A stretch of 64,000 nucleotides of DNA, taken from Thermoplasmata archaeon (GTDB lineage: Archaea; Thermoplasmatota; Thermoplasmata; Thermoplasmatales; GCA-001856825). Of the stretch, positions 20,622-28,128 are shown in pieces. The translations under genes and the position numbers were made by a program. Numbering within the stretch: position 1 is the first letter of the stretch; every line of letters begins with the position of its first letter. The notes under the pieces are model-generated. The model worked only from the letters and a program-made list of their open reading frames with translations. It made no database searches and was not told the DNA's origin. The stretch is taken from the NCBI GenBank assembly GCA_021817415.1, contig JAKAUZ010000013.1, positions 68,376-132,375 of the forward strand, read 5' to 3'.

Positions 20622-21019
20622 TGGATACAGTAGAACTTTATACTATCGTCGCGATTGTTCTCCTGATATTCACAATTGGCGCTTTTCTTTACGTTCGACC
20701 ATCAAAGAAAGAAGCCGATGTAGATGACAAATTTTATAGCAGGATTGCATTGGCAGAAGAGATACTTAACAGGCTTAAAGATAAAGAGAATATTGAAGTA
20801 TTCAGGGCAAGACTCGAAAATTGCAAAAAACTTTACGAAACCAGGATGTATGAACAGACTGAAGATTGTGTGAATGGAATACTGAATGATCTGAGAAAAG
20901 GAGAGACCGAGCAGAAGAAGGAAGATGAGGCTCAAGAAGTCTCAATTACGTGTAGCAAGTGCGGGACAAAATTCCTGAAGAAGTATGACTCTTGCCCCAT
21001 CTGTGGAGCAAAACTATGA
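20621..21019 (+). CDS. Membrane-anchored zinc-ribbon protein
   Basis: The 132-aa protein has one N-terminal transmembrane helix (residues ~6-25, YTIVAIVLLIFTIGAFLYV), a charged helical middle (IALAEEILNRLKDKE..., with Cys-containing repeats), and a C-terminal zinc ribbon with two CxxC knuckles (CSKCGTKF and CPICGAKL). The ribbon probably faces the cytoplasm. It is the second gene of the coiled-coil operon, overlapping both neighbours (1 nt upstream, 4 nt ATGA downstream). Function is unknown; the tight coupling suggests a complex with its neighbours. Confidence 0.8.
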   Translation: MDTVELYTIVAIVLLIFTIGAFLYVRPSKKEADVDDKFYSRIALAEEILNRLKDKENIEVFRARLENCKKLYETRMYEQTEDCVNGILNDLRKGETEQKKEDEAQEVSITCSKCGTKFLKKYDSCPICGAKL

Positions 21020-21402
21020 AACTATATCAGATTTTCTTGGTTACGGTCATATTATTTATAATTGCAGAATCTCTGCTGGTAGCGTATGGCCAGGTCAAAC
21101 TCTATTTTTTCTTCTTCATCCCCATATTCGAAACAAGTTCATTCATAGGAATTCTTCCAATTCTTCTTCTGTTAATCCCCTTCGTCTGGGCATGGCGTGA
21201 AGGAACTTCACCCTCTGGATACGTTAACGTGCCTTCTCAACCTTATGCTGGAGAAAAGAAAAATAATAAAAGATTTGGTGGTTTCATAATGATAGGGCCG
21301 ATACCGATTCTTTTCGGAAACAAGATAGACAAAAATCTGCTATTGATACTGGTTTTAATCATGGTCTCTCTCGTATTATTATGGATTGTCTTCATTAGAT
21401 GA
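21016..21402 (+). CDS. DUF131/TIGR00304 membrane protein
   Basis: Starting at the ATG at 21016 (ATGA overlap with the zinc-ribbon gene), the protein is 128 aa with N-terminal membrane helices, a short soluble loop, and the family-defining RFGGFIMIGPIPILFGNK motif, followed by a last helix. The frame is open to 20992, but that start would lie deep inside the upstream gene. TIGR00304 proteins are archaeal and uncharacterised. The 3' end overlaps the convergent nucleotidyltransferase gene by 24 nt. Confidence 0.82.
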   Translation: MKLYQIFLVTVILFIIAESLLVAYGQVKLYFFFFIPIFETSSFIGILPILLLLIPFVWAWREGTSPSGYVNVPSQPYAGEKKNNKRFGGFIMIGPIPILFGNKIDKNLLLILVLIMVSLVLLWIVFIR

Positions 21403-22398
21403 TACGACCGTCCCCTCTATTTTGCCTCCCTTTCTGAGGAGGACTCCCCCACCAATGACGGAGTCGTTCACGCTCACACCTTCCCCCAGCACTGAATTGA
21501 AGGAGAGAATGGAGTCAGTAACTTTGCTCATGCGCCCAATAAAGCTTCCACTGTAGAGGACAGAATTAGTCAGAATGACATCGTCCTCAATTACGACGTC
21601 ATCATATATTGCAGTGTTCTCAATCCTGCAATTTTTTCCGATTGTGACGTTCTTTCCAATGTACGAACTTCCCTTGATATTCGGTTGCCTGCGCTTCCTC
21701 GGCAAGTTTTGGGACATGATTATATTTGCCCTGATCAGATCAAGGGGCCTTCCTATATCGATCCATATTCCCCCAATTTCAAATCCACCGATGCGTTTTC
21801 CTTCCTTTTGCAGGGCCGGGATCAATTCTTTTGCAATATCGCTTGGGCCCCTTCTGGGAATGTAATCCAGCACTTCTTGTTCCATAACATAAATTCCCGC
21901 ATTTGCCAAATGTGATACGGGGTTTGATTTAGGTTTTTCCTGGAATTCTATTATCCTTCTATCCTTGAGCTTTACAACACCAAATTCAGATGGATTGTCC
22001 ACTTTCGTCAATCCGATGGTTATCATATTCCGGTCACGTTTGTGTATTTGCAGTATTTTCCTCATATCTTCCTTGAAGACTGTGTCAGCATTACCTACCA
22101 GAAATGTATCGTCGAGGTATTTCTCTGTTTTCTTCAGTCCTCCAGCAGTTCCAAGTGGCTCCCTCTCAACTGAAAAAAGGAATGTTCCCTTTATGGGTGG
22201 TTTTCCAGAGAAGTATTCTATAATCTTCTCGTACCTGTAACTTGCTGTCAATATGAAGTCGCTGGAAACTCTTGAAAATGAATCCAATAGATAAAGTATG
22301 ACCGGCCTTCCAGCGACAGGAATAAGGGACTTTGGGATGTTATCGGTCAGAGGGCGAAGCCTAGTCCCTAACCCTCCGGCCATCACTACGGATTTCAA
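21379..22398 (-). CDS. NDP-sugar pyrophosphorylase (nucleotidyltransferase plus left-handed beta-helix)
   Basis: The 339-aa protein begins with the nucleotidyltransferase signature MAGGLGTRLRPLTDNIPKSLIPVAG, has the metal Asp in VGNADTVF, and ends with hexapeptide repeats (IGKNVTIGKNCRIENT...) that fold as a left-handed beta-helix. It makes an NDP-sugar (glucose or mannose type) for glycan or lipid glycosylation; the exact sugar cannot be told. It lies 9 nt after the ftsZ stop and is probably cotranscribed with it. This would link envelope glycan supply to division, though that link is only positional. Confidence 0.88.
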   Translation of the reverse strand: MKSVVMAGGLGTRLRPLTDNIPKSLIPVAGRPVILYLLDSFSRVSSDFILTASYRYEKIIEYFSGKPPIKGTFLFSVEREPLGTAGGLKKTEKYLDDTFLVGNADTVFKEDMRKILQIHKRDRNMITIGLTKVDNPSEFGVVKLKDRRIIEFQEKPKSNPVSHLANAGIYVMEQEVLDYIPRRGPSDIAKELIPALQKEGKRIGGFEIGGIWIDIGRPLDLIRANIIMSQNLPRKRRQPNIKGSSYIGKNVTIGKNCRIENTAIYDDVVIEDDVILTNSVLYSGSFIGRMSKVTDSILSFNSVLGEGVSVNDSVIGGGVLLRKGGKIEGTVVSSNEDNP

Positions 22399-22407
22399 AA
22401 CAAGCCC

Positions 22408-23598
22408 TCAGATTGAATCTACGTTCCAGTCCAATCCTTTAAGACCTGTCATTTTTGTAATCTGTCCTACCCCTGATTTCGTGTCCAGCATGTATGGTGA
22501 CTTGACCCCAGTCAGAACAACAAGTACTTTTATTGTTCCCTTGAGTGAGGGATCTATTGATGCTCCCCAGATTATTCTTGCATTAGTGCTTATTCTTTGC
22601 TGTACTAGCCTAACGGCTGCCTCAGCTTCTGCTACAGTCATCTGGTCATCGCCAACAACTCTAACAAGAGCGCCCTTTGCTTCGGATATATCTGCTTCAA
22701 TAAGCGGAGAGGATATTGCTTCCTGGACGGCGGCTTCAACTTTGTTGTTCCCGCTGCTATCAGATTCTCCAATGCCTATCATTGCCACTCCTCCACCTGC
22801 CATAATTGTTTTGATATCGGCGTAATCCAGATTTACCAGCCCCGGTTTGGTGATAATTTCCGTCAGTCCCTTCAAGGCCTCCATCAGTATCTCGTCTGCG
22901 ACTTTGAATGCCTGATCCAGTGGCAGTCTTGGTACTAATTGAAGTAGCTTGTCGTTTGGAATGACGATAGTGGTATCTGAGTTCCTTCTTATTCTCTCTA
23001 GTCCATAAAGTGCATTTTCCATCCTGACCCTTCCTTCAGCAGAAAATGGAAGTGTCACTACTGAAATCACCAGTGATTTCTGCCTCTTCGCGATTTCCGC
23101 GACTACTGGAGCTGAACCTGTACCAGTACCTCCGCCCATGCCTGCAGTGACAAATGTTATATCGATTCTGCCCATTGCATTTACTAATTCTTCCTCTGCT
23201 TCTCTTGTAGCTTCCTCCCCAACCTGTGGCAGTGCACCAGCGCCAAGGCCTCTTGTAGACCTCTTTCCTAAAAGGACCTTCCTATGCGCCTTTATAGTCA
23301 GAAGATGCTTTGCATCTGTATTTGCGGCAACCAACTCAGCCCCGTAAACGCCCTCCTCCATGCACCTGTTTACTGTATTACTCCCGCCACCTCCGCATCC
23401 AACTATCTTAATATTAACTTTCAATTGCTCTACAAGTTTTGCTAGCTCCTCATCATCAGGAGAAGCAATCGGCTGTCTTGGAGTCTGAAACCCAACGGGC
23501 CCATGCTGAGTGACTGGTTCTTCTTTTTCTTCGGGAACTTCCTCGCCCAGAGCATTTTTAATCAAAGATTTCATCGGCATAATCTGCACCTGTGTCAT
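22408..23598 (-). CDS. ftsZ: Cell division GTPase FtsZ
   Basis: The 396-aa tubulin homologue has the nucleotide loop CGGGGSNTVNR, the tubulin signature GMGGGTGTGSAPVV, and the T7-loop region NLDYADIKTIM. An N-terminal ~50-residue acidic extension (PEEKEEPVTQHGP) precedes the core, as in archaeal FtsZ1. The ATG at 23598 sits ~24 nt after a strong TATA element (AAGTATATATATG read on the minus strand), indicating a leaderless mRNA. It is the first gene of a two-gene unit with the sugar pyrophosphorylase and is divergent from vat. Confidence 0.96.
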   Translation of the reverse strand: MTQVQIMPMKSLIKNALGEEVPEEKEEPVTQHGPVGFQTPRQPIASPDDEELAKLVEQLKVNIKIVGCGGGGSNTVNRCMEEGVYGAELVAANTDAKHLLTIKAHRKVLLGKRSTRGLGAGALPQVGEEATREAEEELVNAMGRIDITFVTAGMGGGTGTGSAPVVAEIAKRQKSLVISVVTLPFSAEGRVRMENALYGLERIRRNSDTTIVIPNDKLLQLVPRLPLDQAFKVADEILMEALKGLTEIITKPGLVNLDYADIKTIMAGGGVAMIGIGESDSSGNNKVEAAVQEAISSPLIEADISEAKGALVRVVGDDQMTVAEAEAAVRLVQQRISTNARIIWGASIDPSLKGTIKVLVVLTGVKSPYMLDTKSGVGQITKMTGLKGLDWNVDSI

Positions 23599-23925
23599 CT
23601 ATATGTATGACGACATATATATACTTTATGAAATGGGTTTCCTATATTTCTTTTAAGAATATCTGAAAAGTCATTCTTTCCAATGAAGTATAACTTTTGA
23701 ATATTATACATCTATTGTCGGACAGACGTCAGAAATAAATATATTTAGTTTCGTGGATGTAATTATGTGACCTGATGTTGTGATTTGATTTATAAGAGTT
23801 TTGGAATAGCTCGACCATACTATTCAGATCAGCGGGAACGACAGTTCGCAAGAACAGTTTGGGAGTCAATAGTTAAAGGTCAGAAATGATTAAATATGCG
23901 GTATGAATTTTGTAGTAGTGAAATT
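23599..23925. promoter_or_regulatory. Divergent promoter region ftsZ / vat
   Basis: The 327-nt gap holds the ftsZ TATA element at ~23612-23625 (minus strand) and a TTAAATAT element at ~23890-23897 for vat. The first ATG of the vat frame (23896) lies inside this TATA-like element, which is why the start at 23926 is chosen. A small perfect stem with a GNRA loop (GTTC-GCAA-GAAC) is at 23844-23855. No ORF or RNA gene can be supported in between. Confidence 0.5.
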
Positions 23926-26148
23926 ATGGTTGACTACGTAACTTTAGTAGTATGGGAGGCTCTTCAGGAGGACGTTGGTCTCATTCGTGCTAGAATAGAC
24001 TTAGCCACAAGGGAGGCACTGGGTGTATCTATTGGTGATATAATAAAGATCGACGGGAAAAAGGCTACTGCTGCAAGAGTCTTCAGGTTAAGCGAGGAAG
24101 AAGAGAACAGAGGAATAATAAGAATTGATCCACTGGTTCGTCAGAATTCTGGTGTCAAGGTTGGAGATAAAGTGAAAATTTCGAAGGCCGATGTCAAACC
24201 ATCCGAAATGCTTGTCCTTGCACCAGTGATTGCTGAAAATCAGAGGATCAGGTTTGCACCCGGGATAGAAGATTATGTGAGAAGGTCACTGCTAAGAAGG
24301 CCGATAGTGGAAGGTGACATTATTTCAGTACAGGGCCTTGCACTTACTGGAAAAGGGGGTGTGTCGTTTAAAGTTGCAAAGGTCGGGCCGGGAAGGGGAA
24401 TATTTGTTGTGACTGAAGAAACAATGATAGAAATGAGGGAGGAAGCAGTCACAACAGAAGAAGAGGGGGAAACTATTACATACGAAGATATTGGAGGACT
24501 GGGAGAAGAACTCAAGAAAGTAAGGGAAATGATTGAACTTCCTCTAAAACATCCAGAGTTATTTGAAAGGTTGGGAATAGACCCTCCTAAAGGAGTGATC
24601 CTGTTCGGTCCACCCGGAACAGGCAAGACCTTGATTGCCAAAGCGGTCGCAAACGAATCCGGCGCAAGATTCTTCTCAATCAACGGGCCAGAAATCATCA
24701 ACAAATTCTACGGTGAGAGCGAAAAGGCGTTAAGAGAGGCCTTTGATAAAGCCTCAAAGGAAGCTCCGTCTATAATATTCATTGACGAAATCGATTCAAT
24801 TGCACCCAAAAGAGAAGAAACACAAGGGGAATTGGAGAGAAGAGTAGTTGCACAGCTGCTTACTCTTATGGATGGATTAAAGAGCAGGGGACAGGTTATT
24901 GTCATTGCCGCGACCAACCGACTGGAAGCAGTAGACCCCGCACTTAGAAGGCCAGGAAGGTTTGATAGGGAAATAGAGATTGGAGTCCCTGACAAAAAAG
25001 GTAGGAAAGAGATAATGCAAATCCATTCAAGGGGGATGCCGATATCTGGAAAGCCCGAAGACAGGGAGAGGCTCCTGGAAGAACTTGCATCACTCACTCA
25101 CGGGTTTGTAGGCGCTGATTTGGCGGCATTGGCCAGAGAAGCTGCCATGAAAGCACTTAGGAGATACCTCCCGGAAATAGATCTTGACAATCCTATTCCC
25201 ACTGAAATACTGGAAAAAATGCAAGTCAGTAGGGAGGACTTCATGAATGCCTTGAAGGAGATAGAGCCTTCATCTCTAAGAGAGGTAACCATTGAAATCC
25301 CTAACGTATTGTGGGAAGACATCGGTTCACTGGAAGATGTGAAGAAGGAACTTGTGGAAGCGGTGGAAATGCCAGTCAAGAATCCTGAGGTCTATGAGAG
25401 AATGGGAATAAGGTCCCCGAAAGGAATACTCTTTTTCGGCCCTCCAGGAACAGGCAAAACGCTACTCGCCAAAGCAGTTGCCACCGAGAGTCAGTCAAAT
25501 TTTATATCCATAAAGGGACCAGAGGTGATGAGTAAATGGGTGGGAGAATCGGAGAAGGCAGTCAGGGAAATATTCAAGAAAGCGAAGCAGAGCGCTCCAA
25601 CAATAGTATTCCTGGATGAACTGGATGCAATTGCCCCAAGAAGAGGTGTCTATGCGTCATCTGGCGTTACTGACAGAATAGTGAATCAGCTCCTGACCAG
25701 TCTAGATGGAATGGAATCAATGAAAGACGTAGTTATTCTTGCAGCTACAAACAGACTCGACATTATTGACCCTGCTCTTCTTCGACCAGGAAGATTTGAC
25801 AAAATTATATATATACCGCCACCCAACAAAGAAGCCAGACTGAAAATTCTTGAAGTGCACACAAGGAAAGTGCCCATAGACAAGGATGTTGATCTTGAGA
25901 ACTTAGCAGAAAGGACTGAACATTACTCCGGTGCAGACCTTGAAAACCTGGTAAGGGAGGCAGCACTTGAAGCAATTAGAGAAGACCTTGCAACAAAAAA
26001 AGTTACAAGGGAGAATTTTGAGAAGGCTCTACAGAGGATAAAACCATCACTTGATGAGGAAACAATAAAATATTACGAAGACGTATCTAAAAACATGGGC
26101 AGGGAGATGAAGCCTGCCAAGAGAGAAGATCTGATATACTACAGGTGA
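23926..26148 (+). CDS. vat: VAT-type AAA+ ATPase (Cdc48/p97 homologue)
   Basis: The 740-aa protein has an N-domain (double-psi barrel plus beta-clam, residues ~1-185) and two AAA modules. D1 has Walker A GPPGTGKT at ~227 and DEID at ~286. D2 has GPPGTGKT at ~504 and DELD at ~563; both modules keep arginine fingers in RRPGRFD/LRPGRFD. It closely follows the Thermoplasma VAT layout. The family unfolds proteins and feeds the 20S proteasome. The ATG at 23926 is preferred over 23896 because the latter falls in the TATA element. A PRC-barrel gene follows within 6 nt. Confidence 0.95.
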   Translation: MVDYVTLVVWEALQEDVGLIRARIDLATREALGVSIGDIIKIDGKKATAARVFRLSEEEENRGIIRIDPLVRQNSGVKVGDKVKISKADVKPSEMLVLAPVIAENQRIRFAPGIEDYVRRSLLRRPIVEGDIISVQGLALTGKGGVSFKVAKVGPGRGIFVVTEETMIEMREEAVTTEEEGETITYEDIGGLGEELKKVREMIELPLKHPELFERLGIDPPKGVILFGPPGTGKTLIAKAVANESGARFFSINGPEIINKFYGESEKALREAFDKASKEAPSIIFIDEIDSIAPKREETQGELERRVVAQLLTLMDGLKSRGQVIVIAATNRLEAVDPALRRPGRFDREIEIGVPDKKGRKEIMQIHSRGMPISGKPEDRERLLEELASLTHGFVGADLAALAREAAMKALRRYLPEIDLDNPIPTEILEKMQVSREDFMNALKEIEPSSLREVTIEIPNVLWEDIGSLEDVKKELVEAVEMPVKNPEVYERMGIRSPKGILFFGPPGTGKTLLAKAVATESQSNFISIKGPEVMSKWVGESEKAVREIFKKAKQSAPTIVFLDELDAIAPRRGVYASSGVTDRIVNQLLTSLDGMESMKDVVILAATNRLDIIDPALLRPGRFDKIIYIPPPNKEARLKILEVHTRKVPIDKDVDLENLAERTEHYSGADLENLVREAALEAIREDLATKKVTRENFEKALQRIKPSLDEETIKYYEDVSKNMGREMKPAKREDLIYYR

Positions 26149-26153
26149 TAAAA

Positions 26154-26396
26154 ATGAGAAAATTCGTAACTGAACTGAAAGGAAAAACGGTAATGACAAG
26201 CGAGGGTCTTATACTTGGGGTAATTTCAAATTTCGTTGTAGACACGGAGACCGGTCAAGTCAATCATGTACTAGTCAATCCTTCAGAAGGGATTGAGAGC
26301 GATAAATATGAGAAAGATGCACAGGGCAGGCTTGCAATTCCATTCAAGACCATGAAATCGGTGAAAGACGTTGTTGTTCTAGAGGTCAAACAATAA
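26154..26396 (+). CDS. PRC-barrel domain protein
   Basis: The 80-aa protein (MRKFVTELKGKTVMTSEGLILG...) is a single PRC-barrel, with the typical pattern GKxVxTxxGxxxGxVxxxxVDxxTG and a C-terminal half VLVNPSEG...IPFKTMKSVKDVVVLE. Archaeal PRC-barrels occur in rRNA-processing and in FtsZ-associated CdpB proteins, so a role in RNA processing or division is possible but not shown. The start is the ATG at 26154; a GTG at 26145 overlaps the vat stop. It is probably cotranscribed with vat. The following T-rich stretch (26399-26415) looks like an archaeal U-tract terminator. Confidence 0.88.
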   Translation: MRKFVTELKGKTVMTSEGLILGVISNFVVDTETGQVNHVLVNPSEGIESDKYEKDAQGRLAIPFKTMKSVKDVVVLEVKQ

Positions 26397-26416
26397 GCTT
26401 AATTTTATTTTTTATA

Positions 26417-26431
26417 AGTTCAATTTGAACT
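26417..26431. promoter_or_regulatory. Perfect 15-bp palindrome AGTTCAATTTGAACT
   Basis: The seven-base arms AGTTCAA/TTGAACT are separated by one base. The site directly follows the U-rich end of the vat-PRC transcript and is followed by a second palindrome TGACGTCA (26431-26438). It could be an operator for something downstream or part of a termination structure. No cognate regulator is evident. Confidence 0.35.
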
Positions 26432-26633
26432 GACGTCATTAATAATTTATTATCTCTTCCACTTTTGAACATATTAATGTCTTGCGGCATTAAAATATGA
26501 AGCTATCTCTAAAGGTGAACTGGGCAGGTGCAATCTTAATACACTCTTACCAAACTACTAAGTGGTTTATTCAAACTATTTGAATACAAACGCTTAAATT
26601 CTCTGCGTAATAAGGGGTAGAAAAGGTGCTCTG

Positions 26634-26741
26634 ATGAAGAGGAGTTCAAGGGACTGGAAGAAAAGACACAAGATGCGATGGAAATGGAGAAAGAAGAGAA
26701 TTAGAAGATTAAAGAGGATCAGAAGAGCATCTAGGAGCTAA
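26634..26741 (+). CDS. rpl41e: Ribosomal protein L41e
   Basis: The 35-aa, extremely basic protein begins MKRSSRDWKKRHKMRWKWRK and continues KRIRRLKRIRRASRS. It aligns by eye with archaeal L41e (Pyrococcus form MKRRPRKWKKKGRMRWKW...) and with eukaryotic L41 (MRAKWRKKRMRRLKRKRRK...). L41e is a single helix at the subunit interface. The first ATG is used because it restores the archaeal N-terminus; GGTG eight nt upstream may act as SD. A TTAAATT element lies ~40 nt upstream. The stop codon ends one base before the 5' end of tRNA-Trp. Confidence 0.9.
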   Translation: MKRSSRDWKKRHKMRWKWRKKRIRRLKRIRRASRS

Positions 26742-26742
26742 A

Positions 26743-26881
26743 GGGCGCATGGGGTAGTCAGGCATCCTAGCGGGCTCCAGTTAGGGGTTGATTAAATGTG
26801 GGTCATCTGACCATGATGATAAACTGGAGCGATGACCCTAAGAGAGACCCGCAGATCTGGGTTCAAATCCCAGTGCGCCCA
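26743..26881 (+). tRNA. tRNA-Trp (CCA) with a 66-nt intron
   Basis: Acceptor strands GGGCGCA (26743) and TGCGCCC (ending 26880) pair fully, with discriminator A at 26881 and no encoded CCA tail. Anticodon stem GCGGG/CCCGC closes the spliced loop CUCCAGA, anticodon CCA. T arm CTGGG-TTCAAAT-CCCAG is perfect. The intron splits the anticodon loop at the canonical 37/38 position. Inner-helix strands TTAGGG and CCCTAA pair, and three-base bulges around both splice points (AG^T and AG^A) give a bulge-helix-bulge with one C-A mismatch in the central helix. Confidence 0.95.
26781..26846 (+). ncRNA. tRNA-Trp intron acting as box C/D methylation guide
   Basis: The intron contains a perfect D' box (CTGA at 26807-26810), a perfect C' box (ATGATGA at 26813-26819), a degenerate C box (TTGATTA near 26788) and a degenerate D box (ATGA, ~26832-26835). 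The D guide AACTGGAG pairs with CTCCAGTT across the anticodon. The base five nt upstream of the D box faces C34. The D' guide GTGGGTC pairs with GACCCGC (one G-U), and the fifth base faces C39. Haloferax pre-tRNA-Trp intron is known to guide methylation at 34 and 39, so the geometry is the same. Confidence 0.82.
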
Positions 26882-26931
26882 TACTGCGAATCTAAGCCAC
26901 AAAGTGCCTCCAAACCTCCTTTAATTCAATT

Positions 26932-27603
26932 TTATTCGGACTTTAACAAATCTAAAAAGTACATGTTATCTCTCAAAACTACTTCGCCCTTCTTAAATAG
27001 AACTGGCCTGGAGAATGTTGGGCCATCGTAAACGAATGTATGGAACTCCCCATTCTCACCGCAAGGGTCAACATTATTTGGCAGGTTTTCAAGCAAGGTC
27101 TCGTCGAATTCCATTCCCGCAAACTTTTCACCCAATTTCCGGGAGTCTACAGAACACAGTATGGCTCTGAAACCTGCCTTAATAAACTCCTCTGCAAGAT
27201 CCCCAGTGTTCCTGCCCCATAACGGAAAAATGCATCCCATTCCCTCCCTGGCCATCCTTGATTCCCTGTATTCCCTAATGTCTTGAAGAAATATGTCACC
27301 GAATGCTACCCATTTTATCCCTTCCATCCTATATTTGATGACTTTTTCTCTCATAACCGCCTCATATTCGTCATTTGAGGTATTCTTTGAAATGTAAGCA
27401 ATGTCAAGGTCTCTTGATACCCTGCTAGCCTGTGTCTCAATAAGGTCTGTCCTGATACCGTGTATACTGACTCTCCCATAATCTCTAGTGACGCTGGTAA
27501 GTAGATATTTAGGTTCATACTTCCCTTCTGATATTAATTTGTAAAGTGAAAGATTGCTGTCCTTTCCTCCACTCCACGAAAGGGCTATGTTTTCCCCGGG
27601 CAC
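26932..27603 (-). CDS. dph6: Diphthine-ammonia ligase-like PP-loop ATPase
   Basis: The 223-aa protein has the PP-loop SWSGGKDSNL at residues ~9-18, the downstream conserved VAFGDIFLQDIREYRE, and the family hallmark DPCGENGEFHTFVYDGP. Dph6 catalyses the last amidation of diphthamide on elongation factor 2; some archaeal relatives are annotated only as ATP-binding proteins. The start is GTG at 27603. It is divergent from dtxR, with 102 nt between them. Its 3' end faces tRNA-Trp at 50 nt. Confidence 0.87.
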   Translation of the reverse strand: MPGENIALSWSGGKDSNLSLYKLISEGKYEPKYLLTSVTRDYGRVSIHGIRTDLIETQASRVSRDLDIAYISKNTSNDEYEAVMREKVIKYRMEGIKWVAFGDIFLQDIREYRESRMAREGMGCIFPLWGRNTGDLAEEFIKAGFRAILCSVDSRKLGEKFAGMEFDETLLENLPNNVDPCGENGEFHTFVYDGPTFSRPVLFKKGEVVLRDNMYFLDLLKSE

Positions 27604-27687
27604 TTTCAGCTTATAGAAATGAACTATTAATCATTTTATCAACGAATCACTGAAATGATTACTACTATAAGTGAAGATTTAATATCA

Positions 27688-27702
27688 TTAGTATATACCT
27701 AA
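27688..27702 (+). promoter_or_regulatory. Candidate DtxR-family operator TTAGTATATACCTAA
   Basis: An inverted TTAG...CTAA with a seven-base AT-rich core lies between the probable TATA element (TTTAATAT, ~27678) and the start codon of dtxR at 27706. The outer bases match the ends of the DtxR/IdeR consensus (TTAGG...CCTAA). Its position over the transcription start suits autorepression. Only four bases per arm match perfectly, so this is tentative. Confidence 0.45.
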
Positions 27703-27705
27703 CAT

Positions 27706-28128
27706 ATGAGCAATGACACTAATACCATTACAAAGCGAGAAAGAGATTGTGTCATATGTCTAAAGGAAAACTCTTCAAGTGGTTTTCCAATGAGACTTCA
27801 CCAGGTAGCTGCACTGATGAACATAAAGGCACCCACCGCTCTTAATCTAATTAGAAGACTCGAAAGAAAGAATCTAGTGGAAATACAGGATGGAATGGCA
27901 ATGTTAACTAAGAAAGGGGAAGAAACAGTAATAAGGATACTTCTAGTCCACAGAACATACGAGTCTCTGTTGTGTCAAAGCGGAGTACCAAAAGAAACTG
28001 CTTGTGAAGAAGTTGCCGAAGTTGACTATCTCATGTCAGAAGATAATGCCAGGCTCGTTCTAAAGAAGATTGGAAGTCCCGAGAAATGTCCACACGGGAA
28101 ACCAATACCAATGGAGGAATTGCATTGA
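27706..28128 (+). CDS. DtxR-family metal-dependent transcription regulator
   Basis: The 140-aa protein has an N-terminal winged helix (HQVAALMNIKAPTALNLIRRLERKNLVEI), the metal-binding/dimerisation segment (VHRTYESLLCQSGVPKETACEEVAEVDYLMSE), and the characteristic CPHGKPIP near the end. It lacks the C-terminal SH3 domain of the long forms. Such regulators sense Fe or Mn (or Ni in some cases) and repress metal-uptake genes. Its last codons contain the SD of the transporter gene, and the stop overlaps that gene's TTG start, so regulator and transporter are coupled. Confidence 0.92.
   Translation: MSNDTNTITKRERDCVICLKENSSSGFPMRLHQVAALMNIKAPTALNLIRRLERKNLVEIQDGMAMLTKKGEETVIRILLVHRTYESLLCQSGVPKETACEEVAEVDYLMSEDNARLVLKKIGSPEKCPHGKPIPMEELH
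28113..28117 (+). promoter_or_regulatory. Strong Shine-Dalgarno GGAGG deciding the transporter start
   Basis: GGAGG lies seven bases before TTG at 28125, inside the end of dtxR. The ATG at 28086 has no SD and would overlap dtxR by 43 nt. TTG overlaps the dtxR stop as TTGA, a coupled start. Confidence 0.75.

Noticed and set aside
23844..23855. GTTC-GCAA-GAAC hairpin as a small RNA or riboswitch
   Set aside because: Only four base pairs, with no supporting structure around it.
26497..26583. 28-codon ORF (MKLSLKVNWAGAIL...) with TATA-like DNA upstream
   Set aside because: Too short, and the region is so AT-rich that a TATA match is expected by chance.
26781..26846. TTAGGG and CCCTAA in the tRNA intron as telomere-like repeats
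   Set aside because: They are single copies that pair with each other as the inner helix of the splicing motif.
26798..27031. 77-codon plus-strand ORF over the tRNA-Trp intron and exon 2
   Set aside because: It overlaps a confident tRNA and the end of dph6, with no start signal.
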